This document shows positions 52,176-63,400 of a stretch of 64,000 bases of DNA, one piece after another. This DNA is from Rutidosis leptorrhynchoides (taxonomy: Eukaryota > Streptophyta > Magnoliopsida > Asterales > Asteraceae): positions 35,176,001 through 35,240,000 of the forward strand of contig NC_092340.1 of NCBI RefSeq assembly GCF_046630445.1, in the 5' to 3' direction. How positions within the stretch are numbered: the first letter of the stretch is position 1; each line of letters starts with the position of its first letter. Both the position numbers and the translations under genes were made by a program. The notes beneath the pieces were generated by a model. It saw only the letters and a list, made by a program, of their open reading frames with translations, ran no database searches and was not told the DNA's origin.

Positions 52176-52392
52176 TTACTCAATAATATTAGCGGTACGA
52201 AAGTAAGGTGATAAGTTCCAAACGTGCTCGGTTAAATCTGCCTCTAACTGTTTGTGAACTTGCTTATCTCTTATTTCCTTAACCATTGCATCTCGATCCC
52301 TCAAATCCCTGTGTAACCGTCATGGTGGGTTCCGTTGTATCATTCTTTCTTCTTTCTTCCCAATAACAAACCCGTTATTTTCTTGTTGTGAA
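52176..52392 (-). pseudogene. C-terminal remnant of a Harbinger transposase
   Basis: The minus strand reads SQQENNGFVIGKKEERMIQR, then a TGA, then RDLRDRDAMVKEIRDKQVHK, then QLEADLTEHVWNLSPYFRTA. This parallels the C-terminus of the transposase at 5119 (EDNGFALSTWEQE ... KEIRDRDVHDQLREDLTTHI). The DDE core is absent, so it is a deletion derivative keeping a promoter-like 5' region and only the last 65 or so codons. Confidence 0.75.
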
Positions 52393-53618
52393 GATTGTTT
52401 GATTTTGGATTAATTTGATACAGTTTTTATGGTGTTGAGGTATGGAAGCATGGAGTGTGTTTATATAGGAGGGTAAAAAATCACTGTTGCACCCCCTGGA
52501 CCCACAACCTCTCCCTCAAAATTGCACGTGTTTTGTTATTTTCTAGTTTACCCGTTTTTACTTTTATCCCAATTACCTTTTAATATCTTCATAGACTTAC
52601 TTTACATTTACAACAATATTTTGTTCCTTAGGCACAAATGAGGTAAAGTCGCTGAAGCACCGACTTATAGATCAATGACTTCAAAACAGAATATCGTAAG
52701 TTTCTTATAACTACATTTTATGGTAAATATTATAGTATATATTTAGTTGTAGCTTAATTGTTATCTTTTTTTTTCCAGGGAAAATACTATTATGCGGATG
52801 TTGTAATAAAGTCTAAGATCAACATTGTGTGTAAAATAAATAGGTTATTTAGGTTATATAGGTTTAGATGTCGGCAGATATTTAATGAGACATGTTTTGG
52901 ACAATTTTTGTGGGTTGACTGTAAATTCGGAGAACCTTCGTTGATACATTTTATGATTTCCAACTTAGTTGATGTTAATTATAAGACGGAGGGCTTGATT
53001 TTTGAGGTTGCCGGGAAGAAACTATTTTTTGGCCTGAAGGAATTCATGTTAATTACTGGTTTGGAATTTGGGAAATTGCCTATAGTATCTGGAACAGGTT
53101 GCGGACCTTTAAGAACTCGGGTATTCGCATTTGTGGACAAAAAACAATATGTACTTGGGTCTCATCTTTTGTATGCTTTCGAACATCATCACAATTACAC
53201 AGATTTGGATGTTGTTCGAATTTGTTTGTTATTGCTTTTAGTTCACGGTTTTATTGAATCTGATGCTAATTATGTTGTTGATGATGAGTTACTAAGACTA
53301 GTTGAGGATTTTGATGCCTGGAATAGTTTTCCATGGGGTAGCTATGTTTGGCATCACACTTTTAAACAGCTCTCTCAATGTCCAAGACGTGCGGTAACAT
53401 TTTTTCCTGAACGTCCTGTTGAGAATCCAGTGTATGGTCTTCAAGGTTTCATCCCTGCTTTTAAGGTTAATTGTTGTTATAGTATTAATTACTCATACTT
53501 AAATTATTATAGATAATTAAATAAATTATTTTGTTTATGTCGAAAAATAGATATGGATTTTTGAAGTGCTGCCGTATCTAAGTGAATATTCGATAAAGGA
53601 GCGATGCTTGGAGCGTTA

Positions 53619-53677
53619 TGATGACCCGAAAAATTTCGACTAATTTAAACCAATTCTCTATATGATTTAATATTATG

Positions 53678-53757
<80 letters not shown>

Positions 53758-55333
53758 GATGTACAAGTAAAACACTAATTGCTACTGTAAAAACGACTTT
53801 GCTACAGTAAAACACTATTTGCTACAGTAAAACACTATTTGCTACAGTAAAACACTATTTGCTATAGTGAAACCGTATTTTGCTACAGTGAAACCGTATT
53901 TTACTACATTGCTACAGTGGATTTGCTACAGTTCTTTACTACAGTGATTGCTACAGTGATTTGCTACAGTAAACACTATTTGCTACAGTAAACACTATTT
54001 GCTGCAGTAACACTATTTGTTACAGTAAACACTATTTGATGTCGACGAACTAGCAAACAAAAACGGAAAAGACGGCCATGCGATCGCATGGCAAAAACAT
54101 TGAAAACCCATGCGATCGCATGGGCTACAGTAAACACTATTTGATGTCGACAAACTAGCAAACAAAAGGGGTTCAGACGGCCATGCGATCGCATGGCAAA
54201 AGCATTGAAAATCCATGCGATCGCATGGGGACCAAAATCAGGAAACATGCCTATAAAAGGCCAGCTTACTCGACGAAATATAATCACTTTTTCTTTCTTC
54301 TGTAAATTTAAATTTATATTTATAATTATAATTTTAATTTTAATTTAAGTTTAATAATAATAAAGTATATACGAGGGTGTTTTAATTCGGGTTTCAAACC
54401 GCTTTAAGCTAAGAAAATATTGGGTATTGTTCGGGGTATTGTTCTTGAATCCAAGGCCAACCATACAGTCGTCTACCATCATTACGTCTACGCAATTTAC
54501 CTACAATATTGAATCGCAATATTGAACTGTGAGTTATAGTCTCCCTTTTTAAATACTTTAAATATTTTTGGGCTGAGAATACATGCAATTTATTTTAAAC
54601 GCGATAAGACACAAGTACATACTAAATTCTACACTGAGTTAAACCGAAAATCCCTTAGCTTTGGTAACTAGTAGCTGCCAGTACATAGGATATGGACTGG
54701 TGGGCGCGAATAATTGTATATGGATCCATAGGGCTTGACATCCCCGTCCGAGCTAGAGCGCTAGCCTTTTAACGGACGTATGTTATTTGAGTTTAAGACA
54801 CGTTGGTTTGCGTGTATTAAAACGAATGGGGTAATTATCACTATAGCGTTAAGTTTAGTTACTAGGGTGCTCTGTTATGTAGAATCTATTGATAAACTTT
54901 TGATGAAATCTTGTGGTCTATCTTTATATATGTTTATGACTCGAGCAATTAAACCTATAACTCACCAACATTCGTGTTGACTTTTTAGCATGTTTTATTC
55001 TCAGGTCCTTAGAATGCTTCCGCTGTGATGTGCTTGTTGCCTGCATGGAGTCTCTCATGCTTTGTACAAAGTTTATTGCATTCAAAATAAAACTGCATTG
55101 TGTAATAAATAATTGGACTGTGATGTCAACCTGTAAATTAAAGACTTATGTATTTCGGGGTTTTGCTTATACCTAAGCACTCGCCCACATGTTTATAACT
55201 TTCTATGTTTAGAAAGTCACTTATTTTAATGAATGCAATATTTTATCAAAATGTATCATATAGAGGTCAAAACCTCACTGTGGAATCAATGATTAACGTG
55301 CCGCGTCAATAGCGATTTTGACGGGTCGTTACA
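53619..55333 (+). repeat. Solo LTR (Ty3/gypsy type) in the Ulp1 pseudogene
   Basis: Begins TGATGACCCG and ends GGGTCGTTACA. AGCGT is duplicated at 53612-53616 and 55334-55338, with two extra bases (TA) before the left end. 1,715 bp, with no second LTR or interior. It contains a TA run (53680-53752), an array of 'tgctacagtaaaacactatt' units (53795-54045), four palindromes (54075-54228), a TATA box (54252) and the shared core block at 54961-55027. Related in its 3' half to the LTR at 58810. Confidence 0.88.
54075..54228 (+). promoter_or_regulatory. Four copies of palindrome CCATGCGATCGCATGG upstream of LTR TATA box
   Basis: The 16-base perfect palindrome occurs at about 54076, 54108, 54181 and 54213, in two pairs separated by a 'ctacagtaaacactatttga' unit. 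A TATA box (CTATAAAAGG, about 54251) follows 25 bp after the last one. The placement suggests a repeated transcription-factor site in the LTR promoter. This is inference from position. Confidence 0.6.
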
Positions 55334-57188
55334 AGCGTCCTCGAAGTGTTGATTGGAAACAAACGGAAGCCATTGGTTGGGTACGGTGTGTAGAGTTGGA
55401 AAAGAAGTCCATGGAGGTAATATCCGTATGTATGTAGTTAAATTACATCTTAATCTCTATTTATTGTGTTTTTTTATTGTGACATGTTGATTTTTGTTTT
55501 AATTTTCAATTGTAGAGCGAGTATAGACCGAGTGAAATGGTGGCAACGGCTCTTGAAAAATCACATGATTACTATAAGCGTACCATGTTGTTTCTAGACG
55601 GGGTAAGTGAAGCAGAAGTACTTGCTAGATTTGAACGTCGTTTCGATGACCTGAATGTAAAGCCTCAAATTACCAAATTTCGGAACATCCCAGATCTTTT
55701 TGAGGTATTTTAAACATCAAGCTTGACTACTTGAATCATTCTTTTTTCATTATAGAAGCAAGGATCATCATGCTTTCGCTTATACATAATAGGCACTTTG
55801 GGAGATAGCTTACCCGACCATAACGTGGTCGCCTACTACTAAATTATCTCCCCCTAGAAAAAAAAAGTAAACTCGAAAAATGATGATCATCCTAAAATTG
55901 TCGTTAGCCTTCAAGGCCATGATGATGGTAATATTAATGTTGGCCAACAAGATGATGATTTTGGTATTTCCGATGAAGCATTGTCTCAATTATTTGAAGT
56001 TGTTGATAGAAATCAAAATTACCTAAATTGTGATGGTAATGATAATGCTGAAGTAAGTATCTTATTACATTATGTTGTTATTAATTATAAGGTTATAGAA
56101 TTATTATTATTATTATTTGTAATATTTTTTTATACTCACTGTTTTTTGAGGATGTGGACAAAAGATATGTTTTGGTTGAAGGCACGGCACTTGAGTATTA
56201 CAATAACGGACGATCAGAAAGTTTAAGTAAAAGTGTTGAGCGATATTGCATTATTAAAGGCTTTCCTTATCATTTAAAACTGGAATTTTGGGGAAGACTT
56301 CTCAAATTAGAGGACGGTGGTTGGCTAGAAAATGAGGTGTGTTTTACATATTTTTTATAAGTTCTATATACCCTTTTGTAGATGCCGATTGTGGATATAT
56401 TTATCTTCTTAAGTTACTTAAAATGACATTTATTGTAGCATATTGATATATGGTCAATGATTGTTGCGACGTCACCAACTAAGGATCAGAGGTGCGGCAT
56501 TCTTCCAGTTTTATTTCATAGGATATTAGAAGATTGTACAGAGTTATACGAGTTGGCAAACGGCACAAGAGGACCTTGTCAGCCTTGGTGGACTCTACAC
56601 AGGGTTGGTATTATGTTAACGATTTAGTTTGTCGTCTACTAGTAGATTTATATAAACTAGTGTTTTTTTTTCAGGTTCTTATACCGTTGAATGTTGGCAA
56701 TAAACATTGGTTTTTGGGAGAATTAGATTTGCGTACTTGGGTGCTTACAATTTATGATAGTATGTTCAAACAATGTGGCGAATATGTGGAAATTAAGAAG
56801 TTTATACAAGACATTGGCTCTAAATTGTCGAGTTTACTACCTATATTTTTAGACAAACTTGATTATTGGAAAAGAGAAAAAGTCAAGAAAGTGGATGATT
56901 TACAATTAGTCATCAAAGTTGGAAGAAATGTTCCTTAACAGACCGATGGTAGTAGTTGTGGAATTTATGTATGTTATTTTGTCGAAATGTTAGCACACGG
57001 TAATCCGGTTCATGTAACTTGTGATTCACACGAATTTGAACACTACTATAGGCGTTATGTGACGGACACTATTTATTCTAACCGTATTTGAACATGAATT
57101 TCAACAGTACTTTAGGTTTAAAATTTGTTTAAGTTCGTCCCAAACTTTTGTTGTCGATATCAATTGTACGACACTTCAACTTCTGATT

Positions 57189-58100
57189 TTAGGTTGCCAA
57201 CTAAATTGTAAAATATGTAAATCTGCTATAAAGATGACTAGACTTGTCAAAACTTACAATTATGAGTTGTCTATTAAGTTGTACCAAATTATCTCGAAAA
57301 TCAATGAGTTTACGTAATTGTACCAAACTTTCTCGAAAATTTATGAGTTGTCTATTCATTGTACCAAACTTTCTCGAAATTTTCTGAGTTGTGTATTCAT
57401 TGTACCAACTAAATTGTAAAATATGTAAGTCTGCTTTAAAGATGACTAGACATGTCAAAACGTACAATTATGAGTTGTCTATTCATTTGTACCAAATTAT
57501 CTCGAAAATCAATGATTTGTCTACTCAATTGTACCAAACTTTCTCGAAAATTTATGAGTTGTCTATTCATTGTACCAAACTTTCTCGAAATTTTATGAGT
57601 TATCTATTCATTGTACCAACTAAATTGTAAATTATGTAAGTCTGCTTTAAAGATGACTAGACTTGTCAAAACGTACAATTATGAGTTTTCTATTCAGTTG
57701 TACCAAATTATCTCGAAAATCATTGAGTTGTCTACTCAATTGTACCAAACTTTCTTGAAAATTTATGAGTTGTCTATTCATTGTACTAAACTTTCTCAAA
57801 ATTTTCTGAGTTGTGTATTCATTGTACCAACTAAATTGTAAAATATGTAAGTCTGCTTTAAAGATGACTAGACATGTCAAAACGTACAATTATGAGTTGT
57901 CTATTCATTTGTATCAAATTATCTCGAAAATCAATGAGTTGTCTACTCAATTGTACCAAATTTTCTCGAAAATTTATGAGTTGTCTATTCATTGTACCAA
58001 ACTTTCTCGAAATATTATGAGTAGTCTATTCATTGTACCAAACTTTCTCGAAAAATTATGAGTTGTCTATTCTATTGTAACGTCATTTCAGTTGTACAAA
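57189..58100 (+). repeat. Tandem array, unit about 213 bp, four-plus copies
   Basis: Copies start near 57189, 57405, 57616 and 57828, each beginning 'ccaactaaattgtaaa' and containing 'ctttaaagatgactagac' and 'cgtacaattatgagtt'. Inside each there are shorter subrepeats of about 40 bp built on 'tttctcgaaaatttatgagt' and 'tgtctattcattgtacc'. Directly follows the Ulp1 pseudogene and may be part of the same mobile element's 3' region. The many short open frames in it are by-products of the repeat. Confidence 0.85.
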
Positions 58101-58180
58101 ATATACGATTTAAATATGATTTGTCTTGTCAAAATGTATGATAACGACGCTTTAAAGATGACTAGTCTAGTCATCTAAAT

Positions 58181-58187
<7 letters not shown>

Positions 58188-58247
<60 letters not shown>
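58188..58247. repeat. TA microsatellite
   Basis: Pure TA run of about 60 bp between the 213-bp array and the putative transposon-protein fragment. Confidence 0.9.
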
Positions 58248-58249
<2 letters not shown>

Positions 58250-58318
58250 ATGTTTCAAGGATACAAACATCCACACCACAAATACTTTTCTTATAATTAT
58301 TAATTCTTAAGTTTTGTA

Positions 58319-58809
58319 ATGTTACAAATGTATCATTCTGATGTTAATACGAGGGGAATTATAACTGGAAGTTGTCAAATGGCATATCCACTACGCCCAA
58401 CACATCGTCAAGAGTACCGAATGTTTGAGTTTCTCGGCATACATAGTCTTATAAAAGACGACTTTGCTGTTTTTCCTGAATGTGTTCGGGAGTTTTATAA
58501 AAGTTTTGAATATATACGAGGTGCAAACGTTGAAACGGTACATTTCACGCTTAATGGCGAAGGTTATGTATGGGAGCCGGAAAGAATAAAAAATGCATTC
58601 GGTCTCCCAACCAATGGTATCAAATTTTACTCTGACACATTTGAAACTAATGATGATCGTGTTTCTAAAGAGTATACAGGTGTAGACATAAACGACGTTA
58701 TAGAAAGTGTCGTTAGAGATGACGAACTTCAGGGATGTAGAAATGCAAGAATGATTGCAGGTTATCAACTCAACGACCGTGCCAGGAAAATTTATAAAGC
58801 TGTCCGTAG
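58319..58809 (+). pseudogene. Fragment of a 'putative plant transposon protein' domain gene
   Basis: About 163 codons from ATG at 58319. Patterns FLGIHSLIKDDFAVFPECVR, then EFYKSFEYIRGANVETVHFT, then GYVWEPERIKNAFGLP, with the ending ARKIYKAVRS, match the domain called 'putative plant transposon protein', often found in plant retroelement- and MULE-associated ORFs. The frame is cut by the LTR that starts at 58810, so its C-terminal part is beyond the window. Function unknown. Confidence 0.65.
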
Positions 58810-60416
58810 TGTAACGACCCGGCTTTTTCGACTTGCTTTTGTGCCTTGTGTTTTTGCGAAACTGCGTATTTGTGCGTACTGTGTTACTTTATACTCTGGA
58901 AACTTGATTTACGTGGTTTACTTCCATTTATATGTTAAAACGTGCCTTAGAGTACGTAGGATACATAACTTGATCATTGGAAGCCTTTATAACCGTTAGT
59001 GTTATTTGACGTTTCGAATAAACCGCGAACTTGCGCGCACGTTTAACTTTTGTCATAATCGGAATATTATGACTGCGAAATATTAATTATTATTTTATAA
59101 TAATAATTACCTGGGTTTTTGGATGCTTAATTACGCGTAGTAATTTAATTATGCACAATAGTTAGTCTTGTTGGACTTTCTACCTTGTTGGGCTCAAGCC
59201 CACCCTACTCTATCTAGTGACCCAATTAATTAGCCCTTGTCCATGTCATCAATCCTTGTCAAATTCCTTGCTTATAAATACTAGCCCTTGTCCATGTCAT
59301 CAATCCTTGTCAAATTCCTTGCTTATAAATACTAGCCCTTGTCCATGTCATCAATCCTTGTCAAATTCCTTGCTTATAAATACTAGCCCTTGTCCATGTC
59401 ATCAATCTTTGTCAAATTCCTTGCTTATAAATACTAGCCATTGTCCATGTCATCAATTTCTTGTCAAATTCCTTGCTTATAAATACTAGCCATTTACCTC
59501 TCATTCAAATCACTTGCTCATTTTGGTTTTCACACACACTTGTTCTTTCTTTCTTTCCTTTCTAGTATTGCTTGTTGACGACCTTTCGGACCGACTTACT
59601 ACTTGCGTACTTTCATTACCGACTTTACCGCTTTTATCACTGTGAGTTATAGCATTCCCTTTTTACTTTAACTTATTTTGGGAACTGAGAATACATGCGG
59701 ATTTTATGTTTTACATACTAGGCACGAGTACTTAAACTTATATATGTGTGGGTTATACAACGGCATAAACATTCCCTTTAGCTCGGTAACGTTTAATCAT
59801 TGGTTTTTGAACCGTGAACGCGAATCTTAGATATGGATCCATAGGGTTTGACATCCCCACTCGGGCTAGTCGCGCTAGCATTTAACGAGTGTTTAATACT
59901 TCGTAAACATACGCACTTGCCAAGTGTACTTTCAGGGGGTGATATATTATTTAAACGTTAAGTTAGTTACCGAGTGCCCACGGTTGAGCATATACTTAAA
60001 CATACTGATTTGGATTACTATTTTGAAACGCTCGTTGTAGCACTGAAATCTCGTGGCCTACTTACATTACTGTTATACTTAAACTATAGCTCACCAACCT
60101 TTGTGTTGACGTTTTTAAGCATGTTTTTCTCAGGTGCTTAAGGTTGCTTCCGTTGTTGTACTAGTCTTGCTGTAGACAACCCGCTGCTTTAGAGATGTCC
60201 CGCATGAACGTTTACTTTTGCATACAAACTTTATTATAATTATTATTTGCTTCTACTTAGTGAAGCATGCTTTTGGGTTGTAAAACATTCGATGTTGGTT
60301 ATGACATCACTATTTATATGAATGCAAACTTCTTTTGAAATCGCATATAGTACTTAACCTTGTAATGATCCTGTTGTTGATGATCCGTACATGATGATTT
60401 AGTTCGGGGCATCACA
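58810..60416 (+). repeat. 5' LTR of the terminal element
   Basis: 1,607 bp. It holds the five 51-bp TATA repeats (59231-59485), a pyrimidine-rich start region after them, words shared with the solo LTR at 53619 ('gaatacatgcg', 'atggatccatagggtttgac'), and the core block at 60090-60160. Confidence 0.88.
59231..59485 (+). promoter_or_regulatory. Five tandem 51-bp repeats, each with a TATA box
   Basis: Units start at 59231, 59282, 59333, 59384 and 59435 with a degraded sixth from 59486. Each runs 'tagcccttgtccatgtcatc ... ccttgcttataaatac', so each contains TTATAAATA. 51 is a multiple of three, which explains a spurious open frame through the array. A repeated core promoter in an LTR is the natural reading. 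Confidence 0.75.
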
Positions 60417-60430
60417 TTTGGTATCAGAGC
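60417..60430 (+). other. Primer-binding site of the terminal element
   Basis: TTTGGTATCAGAGC directly after the LTR, complementary to initiator-methionine tRNA. It sets the plus orientation. Confidence 0.9.
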
Positions 60431-63400
60431 ATTGGTTGTAGGGAATTAGGTTGCATTAGTGAGTCTAAGACCGACCCGAGTAGGATTCACTAATAGGACT
60501 AATCTACAACTTGTTAGTTTACTTGTTTCCGATGAACTTACTGCATGCTACTGCTTACTTTTACTGCTATATGCCGTATGCTACTACCTGTTTTCACTAC
60601 TGCATGCTATTATCTGATTTCGATTGCATGCAACTGTGTTATATTACTGCATGTTACCGTTTACTACTACTGCCTGTCACTGCTTACTTCTACTGCTGTA
60701 TGAACTTACTGCATGCTACCGTTTCCTTTTACTGCTATGTAAACTCGCTGTATGCCTTTGTTTACTCTCGCTACTGCAAACTACTATCTGCTTTTAACAT
60801 GTTACCTCGGTATGATACTGTTACTATTGCCATGTTACGTGCTGTCGTAAACGATCTAGGCTGCTGTAGTTGATATGCCTGATTACACTCTTGCTACATG
60901 CCTATTGTTCACTATACCGACTTGGAGAACTCATCCTTCCGAGTTCAGATGTTTTCCCGAACTACTTTCCCACTCGTCTAACCATAAGAACTAATAGTGT
61001 AATCGACCTGTTACTACTGCTCCACTGTTCCAGAGATCGAAACATTACTTCACGCGATCTAGAAGATTGTACAGTTGACACATACCCTGTACGCTTTTGT
61101 GACCGTCACTTAACTCTTTCATTCCTTACCACAGCTCGACGGTCTAACGACACTTCTGGACTTAGGTCCCTAACACTTCTATATTTAGGCATTGAAGAAG
61201 TCGGGAAGGCATTCCCTTTAACGAGGTCATAGTGTCTTCTACTGATGCTCAGCCATACCCACAGACTTGGGAGTCACCTCGAGACATATCGTATCACTAC
61301 TTGCTACACGTACAACTCGGCACGAGACCCAGATTGAATTTCTAGAAAGGAATCTAACGATGTTACTTGAACCCGAATATTTTGAAGAAATTTCGGAGCA
61401 CTTAGGCATTGATGCATGACCTATGGAGCTTACGCATCCACACCAAGAAACCGTGAGATTGATTATGTAGATTTTATTTTAAGACAACACAGGTAAAGCA
61501 CCGTTAGATAAAATTGAGTAGAACTTGAAGTGATCACGTCACATTGACAATATGAAGTGATATTGGAATGAACGTACGATTTAGTACAATATAATGACGC
61601 CAGGCCAGCGTGATTATATTGAAGTAAATCATGCAGAAGTTCCAATGTTACTACATGAGGAATATGAGGTGGTCCAGGGAAAATTTTGGCAGGGATCACT
61701 TGAGCATACGCATTATAGTCTATTAAGGGTAGGGAAGGAATAACCACGTAGCCCAGATACTGTACAAGAGGGGCCTTGATTACAGAATTGATAACCCGAA
61801 AATTTGTTATAGATATCGACACCCTGGGCATTTAATGAAAAAGTTCTCATATAGGAAAAACTTTAAACTTACCTGCGGTAAAGAAATCATTATGGAAACT
61901 TGCATGGATCCTGATTCTTGTTAGGGTACGTTTCGGCACAACGTTTTATTGTTTCGGAGTTGTTTAATACTAGAATGATAGAAACCTTACATCTAAGAAC
62001 CTTAGCATTATCATGAATAGTAAACCATCAACAACAATGGGAATTAAGTATTCTATAGGACACAAGCAAATGGTAAACTGAGGAAGATAGAGGAATAATT
62101 TAAGGTAGTACTTTAAGATTAACAGGTGGGTCATTGGAGATGACCTCGTATTAACCAAACTTGGAAGTTTTAATGTAGTAGTTGAAAAGGGATTAGTTAC
62201 CTACGTACAGGTATACACTATTCGAAAAGATTGATAGAATTTTTCACAGTAGTACAGTAAGATTTGATTTGGGATGAACTTTAAGCTTAACCTAATACTC
62301 ATCGAGCCAGGAAGCTTTGATAAAATAGTTGGAACGAACTGAATTTCAAGGAGGAAAGCGGAATTTATTTATAATGGGAAAAATTTATTTGTATACCTCG
62401 CAAGAATGGTGAAACTATTATGGGGAGAGATGTAGCCCGAAAACGGAACCTTATTAGTTACATGACAACACCCCGAAATCCCACAATGGAAATGGGAAGA
62501 AATTCATCATTAACTACCAGAGACGGTATGCGGATAGGACATCATCTCGGTTATTATTGACCATCTCGCCAAAACTGCTCACTTTCTAGCCATGAAAGAA
62601 ACCGATACAATGGACAAACTTGCACAGCGATACTTAAAGGAAATTGTATTCCGTCACTTCAGCAATTCAAATTCTATATTGAGGATTACCCCAAGAATCT
62701 CATTTGATACTCATTCTTACGCAACTCTAAATCCTAATTTATTACGAGGAATTTCTTATTCGATGATAACCACAACCTCATCCTTCTCACTTCAATATTA
62801 GTCATACCAGTTCAAAATTTTCCTAAAATCAATGAGTGGTTAACCCTCATCCTCATACTGTCCCATTCGTACCTCACTCATAAGCAACAGCTTCACACTT
62901 AGGCATTTTTGGTCAAGGAACTTATGCCCTACTAATAGTTGTCAATCTCATCTAAATTTAATGGGTTTTATTACCTCAAATATCACTCGAAATTTTCAAA
63001 AGTCTTTTACTCGATTCTCATCAATCTTTTCCAACTTGTAACCTCCGAAATATGAAAAATTTTGTTTGCCAAAATTTTACACACATTATTTTACTGTGCT
63101 ATCCTCTCAAAGCTTTATAAAAATAAATTTATTTTATCTGCCATTCATGCAAATTTTTGAAATCGTATCCGTTATGTAAAATAAAGTAAATGATTACTTA
63201 TTTTTGACAAATACATATGAAACTTTACTTTCACTTTTACAAATCAAATCTTTTATTCAGAAGATATTATACTTTGAACGGTACGTGTTGTACATAACCC
63301 TAATTTACTAAGAACTTCGTTTCTTCTCTTGCATTGTCACCATAAACAATTTCTATAAAACTTTCGTTCCGTATTATACAAAACTTTTCGTGTTATTCGT

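Larger units (their letters stand above)
51186..52533. mobile_element. Harbinger-related composite element: PB1-like ORF plus transposase tail
   Basis: The left end (AGACCATTCGTAATGGTAGG) resembles Harbinger termini: GACCAT also starts the element at 4800, and the 6875-8080 repeats carry a close inverse copy. Inside, a PB1-like ORF runs plus (51525-51953) and the last part of a Harbinger transposase runs minus (52176-52392), tail to tail. TATA-like sequences lie outside both (51446 plus; 52460 minus). A convincing right terminus and target duplication were not found, so the right limit is approximate, set at the last CCCCC-rich part. Confidence 0.6.
52675..57091 (+). pseudogene. DUF1985 - Ulp1 (C48) protease pseudogene, multi-exon, split by a solo LTR
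   Basis: Exons by splice sites: 52675-52695, 52779-53465, 53551-53616 with 55339-55416 (one exon cut by the LTR), 55516-55704, 55793-56052, 56151-56336, 56439-56603 and 56675-57091. Exon 2 is a DUF1985 domain (FGQFLWVDCKFGEPSLIHFM, then FFGLKEFMLITGLEFG). The last exon is a Ulp1-type cysteine protease: His in NVGNKHWFLGEL, Asp in VLTIYDS, Gln and Cys in QTDGSSCGIYVCYF. In plants this DUF1985-Ulp1 pairing is typical of genes carried by Mutator-like elements; the enzyme family cleaves SUMO-like modifiers. Besides the LTR there is a nine-A run near 55858 that puts exon 5 out of frame, and a TAA at 56936-56938 one codon before the catalytic Gln. Catalytic residues themselves are intact, so loss is recent. 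Confidence 0.85.

Noticed and set aside
55780-55860. Possible MITE between exons of the Ulp1 pseudogene
   Set aside because: The minor inverse-looking words there are better explained as an exon: it opens after an AG at 55791-55792 and reads ALWEIAYPTITWSP in the frame expected from exon 4.
57201-58061. Several 76-88-residue open frames on both strands
   Set aside because: All come from the 213-bp tandem array and repeat with it, with no independent evidence.
59217-59489. 90-residue repetitive open frame (SPCPCHQSLSNSLLINT units)
   Set aside because: The 51-bp repeat is a multiple of three, so the frame stays open by chance; the units carry TATA boxes in an LTR.
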